From Isoetes taiwanensis (lineage: Eukaryota; Streptophyta; Lycopodiopsida; Isoetales; Isoetaceae): a DNA stretch of 64,000 nt. How positions within the stretch are numbered: position 1 is the stretch's first letter; each line of letters starts with the position of its first letter. Shown piece after piece: positions 49,300 to 60,176 of this stretch. The notes beneath the pieces were generated by a model that worked only from the letters and a program-made list of their open reading frames with translations, ran no database searches and was not told the DNA's origin. Location: assembly GCA_021234155.1 (NCBI GenBank), contig JAJEKV010000005.1, forward strand, positions 18,338,089 through 18,402,088, written 5' to 3'. The position numbers were made by a program, and so were the translations under genes.

Positions 49300-49676
49300 T
49301 AAACAAAGCATAAGGTAAATATGAACTTGGATTTTCAACTAAATTTACCACCTTGACAGTAATATTATAAGCCTGAATCTTGCAAGCCCATCTACATAAC
49401 TTGGCCTTTGGTTGTTTTTTTTGCAAATAGAAGGGATAAAGGATTTTGCTTCATGTAAACTTGAGTGTGATTGTTTTGCAAAAGATGACCTTGTCTATCT
49501 ATTAGGAACATTAATGCAGCTGCACTCTTCTCGAGTCTGGGATATCTCAACTCAGTGTCAGACCACATCTTGCGGGCAAAAGAGATAACATGGTCCTTTT
49601 GGAGCAATACCACACTAATTGCCTTTTTTGTGACACTGATGTAAGCTGTAAAAGGGTTTTTCAAAGTCTGGGGGTT
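49300..49676 (-). pseudogene. Gypsy-type RNase H (second RNase H), copy B
   Basis: The minus-strand frames contain FTAYISVTKKAISVVLLQKD, then ELRYPRLEKSAAALMFLI, then RWACKIQAYNITVKVV. This is the usual layout of the RNase H that follows RT in Ty3/gypsy elements (TRYP-LEK motif and a closing W-x-x-x-x-x-Y strand). It overlaps a frame change near 49,400 and appears weakened in its catalytic positions, as expected where a second RNase H has taken over. Confidence 0.75.
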
Positions 49677-50393
49677 TCAATAACGTAGAATGACAGATAG
49701 CATTAATGATTGTATCAAAAGATTCTTGGTATATCTCACTCCAATCAACCAAAATATGCTTGCTCTCATTCTTTGAGAATTTTCCAACCTTGTGAGGTTA
49801 GAAATTGGATTTATGGTGTGTGAAAAATGAGGAACATACATTCTGAAAAAGCTAGTCATTCCCAAGAAGCTTTTTACCTGTTTAAGTATTTTGGGAGGAG
49901 AAAGTCGCTTCAAAGCCTCTATTTTATTCTCTGCAACCTGAATACCTTTTGTGGATACTTCATGTCCCAGCAAGTCTCCTTTAGAGCATAAAAAGACACA
50001 CTTCTTTGGATTTAGGCTAACACCTAATTTTCTGCATAAAGCAAATAATTTTGTCAGACAATCAAAGTGGTCTTTGCAAGAAGTACCTAAGCAAAGATCA
50101 TCCAAGAAAACACGAAATGTTGTTGGAGGCATATCCTTGAAGATAGTGTCCATGGCTCTTTGAAAGGTTGCTGATGCATTCATTAATCCAAAAGGCATTC
50201 TCCTTATTGCAAATGTTCCCTATGGTGTGATGAAAGAAGTCTTTGGCTGATCTTCTTCTTTAATGCTTATTTGATTAAAACCTGAGAAACCTCTAAGAAA
50301 GAATAGATCTCTTTCCCTGCAACAACATGTAACACTTCTTCCAAGAAAGGCAAAGGGTAACAATCTTTGATAGTAGCCTTATTCAAATTTTTT
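49677..50393 (-). pseudogene. Gypsy reverse transcriptase core, copy B
   Basis: It begins NLNKATIKDCYPLPFLEEV next to the MITE. MPFGLMNASATFQRAMDTIF follows, and the catalytic box reads VFLDDL (YVDD-type). After that come KKCVFLCSKGDLLGHEV and PKILKQVKSFLGMTSFFRMY. The upstream finger region (about 60 residues) is missing: the piece before it (56,885-56,969) ends at INASIREN. RT copies element RNA into DNA. One frame change lies near 50,200. Confidence 0.88.
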
Positions 50394-50860
50394 TAGTATA
50401 ACTACCAACACATAACTACCATTAACATTAATTAACGCAAACCATTGCATTCCACACTTAAAAATAAAATTCCCCCTTAAACCCCCTGTGGTTTGGGTGC
50501 ATATTCACACGGGGTGACTCCGGCAACGAGAGTCGTTGGATAGGCATATTCAGCCTTTATTCCTTAATCTATACCGCATACATAAAAATCCTCGCTTGTG
50601 GGGTATGCAAGTACAAAATTTGCTATATCAGATAACAAGATTCGCAAAATACTATAAGATTTCAAGCGTAATACTATATGGTGTTGATTTCAGACGACAA
50701 AAAAAATACAATTATGAAGGCTCGCCGCCTCTACGCCACCCCGCGGTGAATATGCACCCAAACCATTGTGGGGTTTAAGGGGAATTTTATTTTTAAGTGT
50801 GGAATGCAATGGTTTACGCTAATTAATGTTAATGGTAGTTATGTGTTGGTAGTTATACTA
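50394..50860. mobile_element. Mutator-like MITE (467 bp, ~125-bp TIRs, 9-bp TSD)
   Basis: The ends are TAGTATAACTACCAACAC... and ...GTGTTGGTAGTTATACTA. The inverted arms 50,394-50,519 and 50,735-50,860 match for about 125 bp with only a few differences. The flanking 9-bp direct repeat AAATTTTTT is at 50,385-50,393 and 50,861-50,869. Long TIRs plus a 9-bp target duplication are typical of Mutator-like elements. There is no coding capacity, so it is non-autonomous. It sits at the edge of the RT core, next to the larger insertion. Confidence 0.88.
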
Positions 50861-53800
50861 AAATTTTTTGTCCCTTCGGGCCCTAACAAAAGCAAACAAA
50901 ACCAAACAAACAAACAAGACAATATATACACAAATTCAAACTCCCTTGAGTGAATATCCACACACCCCAAGAATTATGAAAGCACACATCTAAAAATAAA
51001 GAATATCTTAAAACATGCATGTTGAAATTGAGTTATCCGACAACCTATAGTGTGATGCTAAAAATTTTGCAGACAACCCCGCTATTCATAGTCATCCCAC
51101 CCTATTGTGATTCCACCATAACTCAAAAGTTGGCATAATGCTCGCGGTTCTTAATCGCCAATGAAAGATTCCATTCCAAGCCAACGGCTATACATCTTTT
51201 AACATATTCTTCTAATTTAGCTTAATGCAAAGCAAATGGTGGAATATAGCATAGCATCCAAATAAAACTATCATACTTTAAAAAACTCGCCTTTTCATAA
51301 AAGAATATGCCAAACGGCTAACCCAACCTTACATCGTGGGAAAGAATTAGCATTAAGCGTAAATTGCAATGCCACAACACTACAAAATTGGTGTAGGCCC
51401 CTTCATTTGGACCTTTCCACTTGCCTTGATTCTCGAGCCCGCCTCCAAAAATACCAGCCGGGCTCTTCCGGAATAATTGTACAAATATATGTGCTATATC
51501 ACAACCTAAACTAGCACATAATGATGTCGGGCCGATGCATTACATCCAGTCCGTATGTGCATCTCATAGGCTCGCACACCACAATGCCAATGTTGAGGTA
51601 TAGCTATGAATCATAATTCGCAGCCTTCAAAACCATATTCCCCGTAATCATATCCGGGTTGCTCAAAGCTTCCTCACACTAATTTCAAATAGCCTAGAAA
51701 TCATTGTGTCATCAATGTGTGACCAATATGTTTTGTTTTGGAACATTGTCACGCCAATTTCTATCAAGCTAATGTTCATGTTTTATAAGCACTTGCCCCG
51801 ATATGAATTGTGGGTGCGTGGAGCTCTTTTGAGGCTTCGCAGGGGGGCTACAAAATTGGACCAGGTGAAGGCGCTCGCATTGAGAGCCATGATGATGGCC
51901 GTTTACTAAGAGAAACTACAGATTCGTGTACAAGCAGCCCAAGCCGATTGTAAATGTGGATATTGAGCTCAAATGCTTTGGCACAATCAGATACATGAGC
52001 TGGTGTCCATGATGCCATTGTCAACTTCCAACTCTAGCCTAATAACGTGGGGATTTTCAAAGGAGGTCGTGTCTGCAGAAAGGTTGGCTAGGCCATGTAA
52101 GAAAAAACGTAATGTGCCATCCACTAATATCGGTTATGGTAGACATCACATTGTGTCCGTGATAGAAGAAAGTGAAATTATCTATGTTATTCAAGGACAT
52201 CCTTCCCCTATCCATAACAAACTAAAACCGCCATAATATTGCATTGTAAGTCCTCGCCTGTATATTGTATAACAATTAATTTTACCAACCAAAGGTTTTC
52301 AAATGTAGCGAAAGCAACAAAACAAAGGAATAGTACATGCCGTAGCATAGAATCGGTAAATAAGACGCACCTCTTTGAGATGATGTCGCCTTTGGGGCTT
52401 GTGCAGATGCAAAATATCCTCAGATGTATCAAGAGGGTAAAATCATCTATGTTGATCCCCTCGTAATCGCATAATCCAAGATACCAAGATGTTCATTCCC
52501 CAAAGCCGCAAAACCATTTGATGCAATAAGTTCACTTCACTTTATAAGAAATTTGCTTGTTCTCGACACGGAGTTATAATTAAATTACCCGGTTCGTAAT
52601 TCCATGTGGCATCAAGAGTGAAGCAATCTATTTCAAACTTGAATTGGTCCGATTGTCGCTACGTTGGTCGTCCCTCGAAGTCTCAAATGCTGCTTTTGTA
52701 ACAAAGGGTCGTGGGAGAATGCCTTGAAGAGATAGCAATGGTTGCTTGGATCTTGAGGGGCATCAACTAAGACCTATTCTCAGATTCGCAGATCGGTGAT
52801 CCGCATTTGCATATGCCAAGAAGGTTGCATACCGCTAGCGTGGCGCATTCGTGATCTTGATGGGGATGGGACCGTGGGTGCCGGAAAAGATTAAACCGAA
52901 TGACATGAGATGCTCCGCCAACATTGCCGCAATGAATTTCAAGAAGAGTACAGAGCCCCCATGTCTTCGTTATTTATACATGATGTAATTATCTGCCCCG
53001 CACCAAACATGAACATAACCCTAAACGATAAACCCTAAATGGGTTATCTCGAGCCTTGCATGTCGAAAGGTGATGTGATAAGAAAATACGCTTAAAAAAA
53101 AAAAAAGGAAGTGATAAGAAAATACGCTTAAAAAAAAAAGGAAATATATGATATGTGGGTCTAAACCATTGGATATAGGCATCAAAATTAGTTCAAGCCG
53201 CAAGCACTCTAGATATACTAATTAGTATGCCTCATCAAATACATCCATGAAATCATATAAAAACCTTAGGGAAAAAAGTACAAAAATACAAAAGAAACCC
53301 CCTGTTATTATGCTACATATTCCCTATAATCAATCCAAATTCTTATGGTTTTATTTTTCTTGCAAGATAATCATTCTGGATTCACTATTTCTGAGATCAC
53401 ACCAGCATCTTTCATTTTATATAATTCTTCCTTGATTAGGCCAAGCAAACATTAGAGATAATATGGGGTCTCCAAATGGCCTCCTAAGAATTTATAAAAT
53501 GTTATTTTTGTAATTTCTTGTAAAATATAATTTGAATGCATTAGTCAATTTCTGGCATTAATATGCCAAATCTACGAAATCTTTTCCACCCCTTCAAAAT
53601 CTTTTCTTGCCCCTTTATGATCTATTGTTGCCACGTGGACTTTTAAAAGCGTGCAATGTTTAAAGGCTTTTAAGGGAGTAAATCTAAATAGCATGTGAAG
53701 TCGATGGCATATTTAAAGGCTCCAATAGGAAATGTTAATGGTGCCTCGGGCTATGGTAAAATCAATTTTAGGGAAATGGGTCAATGGGGTGATTTGTGGA

Positions 53801-54734
53801 TATGGCGATGTTGAAGTTGGAGGGAAAAAAAAAGCAAAAACAGTAAAACTAATTTCGTTTTTTATTTTTCTTCTTCTTTTTTTCCTCCCGCCCCACCTCT
53901 CCGCCCAAGTCCAGCTTCCTCCTATTCCATATTTGTAGATCAACATTGGTGAGTTAGCAGTTTAACAAATCGATTTCGATTTGGCTTTGCTTTGCTTTCA
54001 TATCTGAAAGATTGAAGCTACTCCTTTTGAACGAGGTTAGAGGCGCATCAAATTGATTGCTGGATCTTGTGATCAACTTGGTAAGTAAGAATTTTATTAC
54101 CATCAATCAGAATTTTTTCTATGTGATTGCTAGATGCTATTGGATGTAGGCACTTTTGTCTATCAGGGTTCAACTCCCTGGGTGCTGCAAATACATTTGA
54201 CAGTGTGGGCCTGAGACAGATTAGATGTTAGGGCAGGCAGTTAGTTGCATAGACTTAGAAAGATTGATAGAAATAATATATTTGTTTGCTAGACTAGTAG
54301 GTGGCTGTTAATTGATGCTAGTGCATGTTAGGCTTTGGCATGTTGCTGAAAGAATAGTGGTAAAAGCAGGAAATGTAATATGGCATAGGGTAGTGCTGGT
54401 CTGTCTAGCTATATTATGATCAAGTTGTTTGACTATGTTAAACTATGCCTTGCTTCATCCTGGTCTGTAAACAAGAGGTTATTTTCAAGTGCAGAAAACA
54501 AACAGCAGAAAAACACAAGAGAAAGGAGAGGTTATTTTCAAGTCCTGAGATCTGGAACTAATGGAAGAAAGTGGTGCCAGGACACATGCAACTTTGACGA
54601 TCAACTTCATTGGTGCCAAAACTGAGATCATCAACTTCAATGCTAAGAAGGATGTCTATTATGTTATTTCAAGCCTGTTAACTTGCATTGAAAAATCTAT
54701 GCTCAATGAAAAGCTGCATGATATCTCTGTACTC

Positions 54735-54991
54735 TGCTTCAATACCACATAAGGTGTTTGCTTTTCCACGTCTTTGCAATTTAGATTTACTTCTGAGACC
54801 AAGAGATGCTTTACCACTTTAATATGCCCCTTGAATGCTGCCCTGTGTAGAGGAGGCCATCCAAATTGATCCCTGCAGTCTATGGCATGTCCCTTGTTAA
54901 TGTATTGTCATACCCTTTGTATGTTGCCCTGCTTTGATGCTGCCAATCGCCCATTTCTGACCTCTAGCATATCCAATACAACTTCATGCAT
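54735..54991 (-). pseudogene. Ankyrin-repeat protein fragment, copy B
   Basis: The minus-strand frame reads MHEVVLDMLEVRNGRLAAS, GNIQRV, an in-frame TGA, QYINKGHAIDCRDQFGWPPL, HRAAFKGHIKVVKHLLV. The pattern G-x-P-LH-x-AA-x-x-GH-x-x-VV-x-x-LL is a typical ankyrin repeat, preceded by part of another. Copy A has the same region (about 23,300-23,560), also with TGA at the same place, but more altered. It is likely an exon of a captured host gene. The shared stop suggests real decay before the duplication. Confidence 0.65.
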
Positions 54992-55783
54992 TCGTCATTT
55001 TTTAGATCACACTTTCTAAATCATCACACTATGGCAATGACATTTTGAAATAAGACGTGGTACACTGAACATGCTCATATAGATCAGGCATATACAGATG
55101 ACATAAAAGTCGTCAAGAGGAATGCAGTTGACAGAACATACAACCTGTTTGGATGCTTGTCTGATAAAGACTTACATGTCTGTTGATTTCTACCAAGAGA
55201 TGCAGATACCATAGTGCTTCTACCATCAATCTATCAGCAAGGGTGGATTGCAAAGGGAGAACCATAATCTATATACTTCTATATGTTACATGAATTCAAC
55301 ATTTTATCATTTTGGATGTACAAAAGAAAGTATGTCGCATGTTTAACTCGACCAGAATACAACTGCAAGTTTAAGCAAGGGCATATAACGGAAGAGGCTG
55401 CAATCCAGCCTATAGAATGAATTCGCTCTGCAAAAACTCAAAAAATGCCTTTTAAGAGCAACAACAAAACATCCATATACTCTTCAGGAATTGAACCTGA
55501 CAAGCTAAGTATTTTTCTTTTCTCATAATCCAAGTCTTATAGCTATCAAGTAAGGCAAATCAATTGGTATATATTTCTTCATGATCATACATGCCTGCAT
55601 GGAGTAACAAATCTAATATGACCATAAGTTGCAGATGTAGGATATGATTCTCAATACCTTTTTTTTATTGGAAATACTCTCCAGCAAGGCCACGCCTTTA
55701 AGAATCTGGCATGCTGGGTTTTGAGGTACGAGCTAGTAGAGTTGTTGCTTTCTATCATGCCATGTAGGGCAATCTATTCTACT

Positions 55784-56508
55784 CTGGAAATCAGCATTCA
55801 AGATTGTCAATACTTACTGTGGATTGTGGATTTACAAGCTTCCCAACACCATCGGTCCCTATCATATTGCTCGGCATCTGCAAAAGTCAAACCAACTGAA
55901 TGCAAAGATTTATTAAGACCTAGAACAGTGCTAACTGACCTCAGACTGAAAGCTAAAAAGAACATCCTCAAAACTGCAGGCAAGCGCAACAACCAGGTTG
56001 ATCTTCCCCAGCTTTTTTTTGTTCATCCAAAGGATAGCACATGATCAACAGATCTAAAGCAAGAAAAAACCTCCTAGTGTATGAACTAGATCGATCTTCT
56101 CTGCAATGGCAAAACAATTTTATAATCCTAAACCCGAACTAAGAAACTGGAAATCAGCATTCAAGATTGTCAATACTTACTGTGGATTGTGGATTTACAA
56201 GCTTCCCAACACCATCGGTCCCTATCATATTGCCCGGCATCTGCAAAAGTCAAACCAACTGAATGCAAAGATTTAATAAGACCTAGAACAGTGCTAACTG
56301 ACCTCAGTGAGAGCTAAAAAGAACGTCCTCAAAACTGTAGGCAAGCGCAACAACCAGGTTGATCTTCCCCAGCTTTTTTTTGTTCATCCAAAGGATAGCA
56401 CATGATCAACAGATCTAAAGCAAGAAAAAACCTCCTAGTGTATGAACTAGATCGATCTTCTCTGCAATGGCAAAACAATTTTATAATCCTAAACCCGGAA
56501 TAAGAAAG
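55784..56508. repeat. 363-bp tandem duplication, copy B
   Basis: Unit one (55,784-56,146) and unit two (56,147-56,508) both start CTGGAAATCAGCATTCAAG and differ at only a handful of positions. They lie in the leader-like part of the inserted sequence. Copy A carries the same duplication, so it occurred before the ~31-kb duplication. Confidence 0.9.
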
Positions 56509-56884
56509 AATTCGATTTTCAGGACTAGCATGGAAAGTTACCGGTTCTGCTTGATCGAGTTGAGGCGAATTGAGGCTCTTCTTGATCGAGAACCCTAACC
56601 CTGGCTGATACGAAATGCAGTTGTGTATTTTTTTAACGTAATAACTTCTGGATGCTCGATGCAAAAATTGCCTTGTAATTATTTCCCCCATCTTACCTAA
56701 CCAAAATCCCCAAATAAATAACGTATCTTTACGATATCTTTTGCACTATTTTCTAAATATAAAGGGCATTTCCATAGCCACGTAGACATGCCATTTGAAC
56801 AAAGAGCAAGCTCCTTATTGGTTGATAGCAAAATATGATGTGGAATTTTGACATTTATTAAAAGGACACCAAGAGACCCCATAT

Positions 56885-56969
56885 TTTCTCTAATGGATGC
56901 ATTTATTCTCCTAAGCTTTTGCACAACAGGTTTCATGCCTTCTTTGATCTTTATTTCAAACTCACACAC
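56885..56969 (-). pseudogene. Gypsy RT N-terminal stub
   Basis: The minus strand reads KEGMKPVVQKLRRINASIREN, a canonical start of Ty3/gypsy RT ('the xVxQxxRR' segment). It then runs into unrelated sequence of the 6-kb insertion. It follows directly on the upstream RNase H domain. Confidence 0.75.
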
Positions 56970-57610
56970 TCCTTTATCAACACCAACCAGTTCATTGTAA
57001 TCTCAGGCAAACACATCTTTCCATCCATCAAAAATTTAGTAACAAAAGACTCATCATCCTCTTTGAATAAATCCCCAACATATAAAATTCTATCTTGACC
57101 CTTTTTATTTACTTTCACCTCTTTTACCTGTTTTTCCTCACTTGCATTAATTACCAAGATAGGATAGAGTTGTTGCAGATCATCCCAGTCTTCTTCCTGA
57201 ATTGCTCCCTCAGCCAAATGTTCGAGTAGAACACTTCTGCACAATGCATCAGCCTCACAGTTTTGCTCTCTTGGCACATGGCATAATTTCCAAGACTTGA
57301 AGTTAGTTAATTCTCCCAAAGCTTTGTCTCTTAGCAAAATCATGTCTTCATTTTTTGCTTGATATTCACCCAATATCTGTCTGCAAACAAGTTGTGAATC
57401 TCCAATGATAACAATCTCATTAATGTTCAAATTCCTAGCTTCTTGAAGTCCTGCTATCAGAGCCTTGTATTCTGCCATGTTTGAGGTTATATTTGGAAAA
57501 ATTCTGCCTACTTTTACAAGCAACCTATTAGAAGAATCTTTAACAATAGCAACAGAAGAGGCCACACTTAATCTCTTTGAGACACCACCATCAAACCATA
57601 AATAAAGCAA
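56951..57610 (-). CDS. Archaeal-type RNase H of Tat-like element, upstream of RT
   Basis: An uninterrupted minus-strand frame of ~219 codons with RNase H residues: Asp in LWFDGGVSK, Glu in NMAEYKALIAGL, Asp in VIIGDSQLV, and the closing REQNCEADALCR. The spacing fits the RNase HI/archaeal type found as the extra RNase H of Tat retrotransposons. A C-terminal stretch (EEDWDDLQQLYPILV) links to RT. Here it lies between protease and RT, while a second RNase H follows RT. In copy A the domain is cut at 25,857. Confidence 0.85.
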   Translation of the reverse strand: MLYLWFDGGVSKRLSVASSVAIVKDSSNRLLVKVGRIFPNITSNMAEYKALIAGLQEARNLNINEIVIIGDSQLVCRQILGEYQAKNEDMILLRDKALGELTNFKSWKLCHVPREQNCEADALCRSVLLEHLAEGAIQEEDWDDLQQLYPILVINASEEKQVKEVKVNKKGQDRILYVGDLFKEDDESFVTKFLMDGKMCLPEITMNWLVLIKECVSLK

Positions 57611-57623
57611 AGTCTTCTCTTTT

Positions 57624-58499
57624 TTAGAGATTTACCTCTATAGGGGGTTCTAAGTTTGGCAACTGATCATTTGTAGCTAGCTCATATTCTCCACAGGGAT
57701 TTGGTACCAGAATATCTTCTTCAATGAAATTCAAAGCTTCAAACTCTCCCACCTTATTGTAGAGTGTTACTCTCTTTTTACCATTTGAAATAGTGCACTC
57801 TCCTCTTGACCACACAGGTCTTGCATCTACTGTTGACAACCATTTCCTTCCCAAGAGCAGATCATAAATATCTTACTTCTCATCTATTCCTTCAAAGGCA
57901 ACAACCACAAAGTTAGCAGCGACAATTATCCCCTCAACATCAACTGGTACATTGCTAACTATTTCCATGGGGTTGATTTTGGTATTTGCGAATGATTTTA
58001 AGACCATGGGAGCCTTTTTGTCTATTTCAAGGCCACGCAATCTCATAATGTGATGAGGCATCACATTAAATGGTGATCCTCCATCTAATAGAACTTTGGT
58101 CAAAACCTTTTTACCCATTCTAGCAACACATATAAAGGCTCCTAGATCATAGTCTTCTTGAGTCACAACATGCTCCTCAATATGATTTGTGAGAGCAAAT
58201 TCATCTTCCTTGGTCAGATTTAGAACCTTTTTTCTGTAGGATGGGGCTATTTTCAGTCGGGTTAGCAAGTCAACACTAATTTTCGAGTTCTTAAGCAAAT
58301 ATTCAAAAGCCTCACTCGCTTTATCCTTTTTTAAGTATTTCTGACAAGGGGGAGGAGGTACAACCATATTTTGCTCAATTCCTTTGTGTCTCACAGCATT
58401 GACTTCCTGATTGACTTGTACTTGCTCTTTGTCCTTTGCATTGTTCATTCCTCTAGTGTGAACAGCCATAATCTCCTCTTGCTCTTCAATTTCCTGCAC
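57624..58499 (-). pseudogene. Gypsy aspartic protease region
   Basis: The minus-strand frames 58,499-57,873 and 57,854-57,624 are separated by a stop or frame change. The active-site box reads LLDGGSPFNVMP, with DGGS where DTG/DSG is usual. A Tat-like variant of this box with D-x-G-S is known. The flap/second-strand region ends LLLGRKWLSTV-like. The N-terminal linker is rich in Glu and Lys, and the upstream join to gag needs one frame change and passes an in-frame TGA near 58,562. Confidence 0.8.
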
Positions 58500-59565
58500 A
58501 AATATGACAGCAGCACTTTGTTCATTGGCTTTAGATTTCTCTTGTCTAGCAAAATATTCTCACACATTGCACCTATGCTCATAATGACCTACTGCTTTGC
58601 AAAAAGCACAAACAGGGCATTCCTTACCAAAAATGCCCCCTTATGCCCCCTTTTACCACACTTTGTGCAAGGCCTATACCAACAATAGTATGATGAGTGA
58701 GTGTTTCTTGAACAATAAGCACATGGAGGATATATTCTCTTCTTAGGTCTGGAACTCTTCATTTCTTGAAGTTGCTTAGTCACCTCGATCAGAGCCTTAG
58801 ACACTTTAGCTATCTCAGCTCTCACATCAGCCACAGGAACTTCAGCATCCTCCATTTTTTTTTCTTCTTATCTTTTTGAATAGCATAGGCTGGTACAGAC
58901 CCTGGTCCCATATACTCTTGCTCATAATTTGGAAAGAAAAGATCATGAAGTGAGTAATCTCAGTGGCTTTTGTAAAAGCCTTATGTATTGTGCCAAATCC
59001 TTCTTGCTTCTGAATCTTGAGCATCTTCCTATGTATTCTTGGCCTGCTGCTCAAGCCTTTGATAAATGAAGCTACAAGATGTAAGGTATGGTTAGGAACC
59101 TGATTGATTTGACATTTAACAAGATAAAGATTGAATCTTTCCACATATTGATGCACACTCTCACCATGTTTAATATGAAAGGTTTGCAATTCAAAAATCA
59201 AATCTTGAGGATCTAGCAGCTTACCAAATCTTGCCAAGAATTTCTTGGCTATTTCATCCCATGAGTTAGCTCCTAGATTCCAACCAGGCTCTAACTTCAT
59301 CATTTTTGAAACACTTCTTAAACTCAGAAAACTTACAACCTTTCTTGCGTCCATATTCCTGATAGTACTCAAAAGTTTTCAGAAAATTGTTGGCATTCAT
59401 GCTTGGATCAAAAGTGGGAGCAGGAATTGGCATATTCAGCTCAAAGTAGTGGCAAGGCATACCTGTATTTGATTGTATACTTACTCCTGGTACTGCAGCA
59501 GAAGCTTCATGGTTTTCCTGTGCTTCAGCATGCTCAGATGTTTCATTGTTCCTTTTGGGAGCCAT
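58500..59565 (-). pseudogene. Gypsy gag with three CCHC knuckles (frameshifted)
   Basis: The likely start is MAPKRNNETSEHAEAQ at 59,565, 22 bp after the primer binding site. The capsid-like part contains NSWDEIAKKFLARFGKLLD and HGESVHQYVERFNLY, as in the retrotransposon gag domain. The nucleocapsid region has three CX2CX4HX4C-type boxes: CAYCSRNTHSSYYC, CTKCGKRGHKG (its last Cys lost in the frame change), and CAFCKAVGHYEHRC in a shifted frame. Frame changes lie near 59,300 and 58,620. Confidence 0.8.
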
Positions 59566-59586
59566 GAGTTCAAATTCTAGGAAATG

Positions 59587-59604
59587 ATCTCGGTAGGACC
59601 TCCA
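59587..59604 (-). promoter_or_regulatory. Primer binding site, tRNA-Gln-like
   Basis: On the element strand, TGGAGGTCCTACCGAGAT starts three bases after the end of the 5' LTR. It is complementary to a tRNA 3' end finishing ...AGGACCTCCA, which best resembles plant tRNA-Gln as I remember it. The position directly after the LTR supports the role in priming minus-strand DNA synthesis. Confidence 0.7.
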
Positions 59605-60176
59605 AAATGTTGAAGGTGTTCCTGGCAAAACCTTCAATCTCTATGGTTTAGAACCTCCAGGTTGCTTAAGTCAACCACTTTATGTGAGAAAATTCCAAGT
59701 AGAAAGCTCAAATAACAATCTTCAATCAGTTTCCCAAAACAGAAAAAAGACTGCCTTACAAAAAATGATGCCACACGCAAACAAACAAGGATCTGCTTAT
59801 GGTTTCCTATGCCTAAGCTACTCAAGATCTTGAGGATTGCTAGGCAAAAAGTCAGATGGTTTGTGATCAGTGCAAATTACTCAAACATGCATTTCTGACC
59901 AGGTCAAAAATTGGTCAATGTAACTTCAAAAAGGTAGATCCTTTTTGTGATTTGATGCTTAGATCTCTTCTTAATATGCCTGCATACAATGATCAAGTAC
60001 TCTTTTCTCGTGATCTGGTGCAAAATATGCTGAAATCTTGATATTAGGTCTGACAGACTGTCACAAACTGTAAACAGTAAGCTAAGCTCTGATAGACTGA
60101 TCTTTTATGGGTTTTTTCTTGTCTTTTTGAATCTATCCTGAAGCTATCTATATTTTGCAAATGAAGGTGTGCCACT

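Larger units (their letters stand above)
50870..56880. mobile_element. ~6-kb insertion with captured gene-like pieces inside gypsy RT, copy B
   Basis: It replaces about 60 codons of RT. The right part reads, on the minus strand, like a plant promoter and leader: ACCAATAAGG (CCAAT box), AT-rich TATA-like DNA, GGGTTAGGG, then a leader containing a 363-bp tandem duplication. An ankyrin-coding fragment follows at 54,735-54,991. In the plus direction, 53,830-54,090 is a pyrimidine-rich leader ending in the splice-donor-like GGTAAGTAAG. No single intact protein is seen. I found no terminal inverted repeats for the whole block; a gene-capturing DNA transposon or a composite of insertions are both possible. 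Confidence 0.5.

Noticed and set aside
50860-50890. U6 snRNA 5' end (GTCCCTTCGGG)
   Set aside because: The similarity ends after about 11 bases; no further U6 sequence or promoter elements follow.
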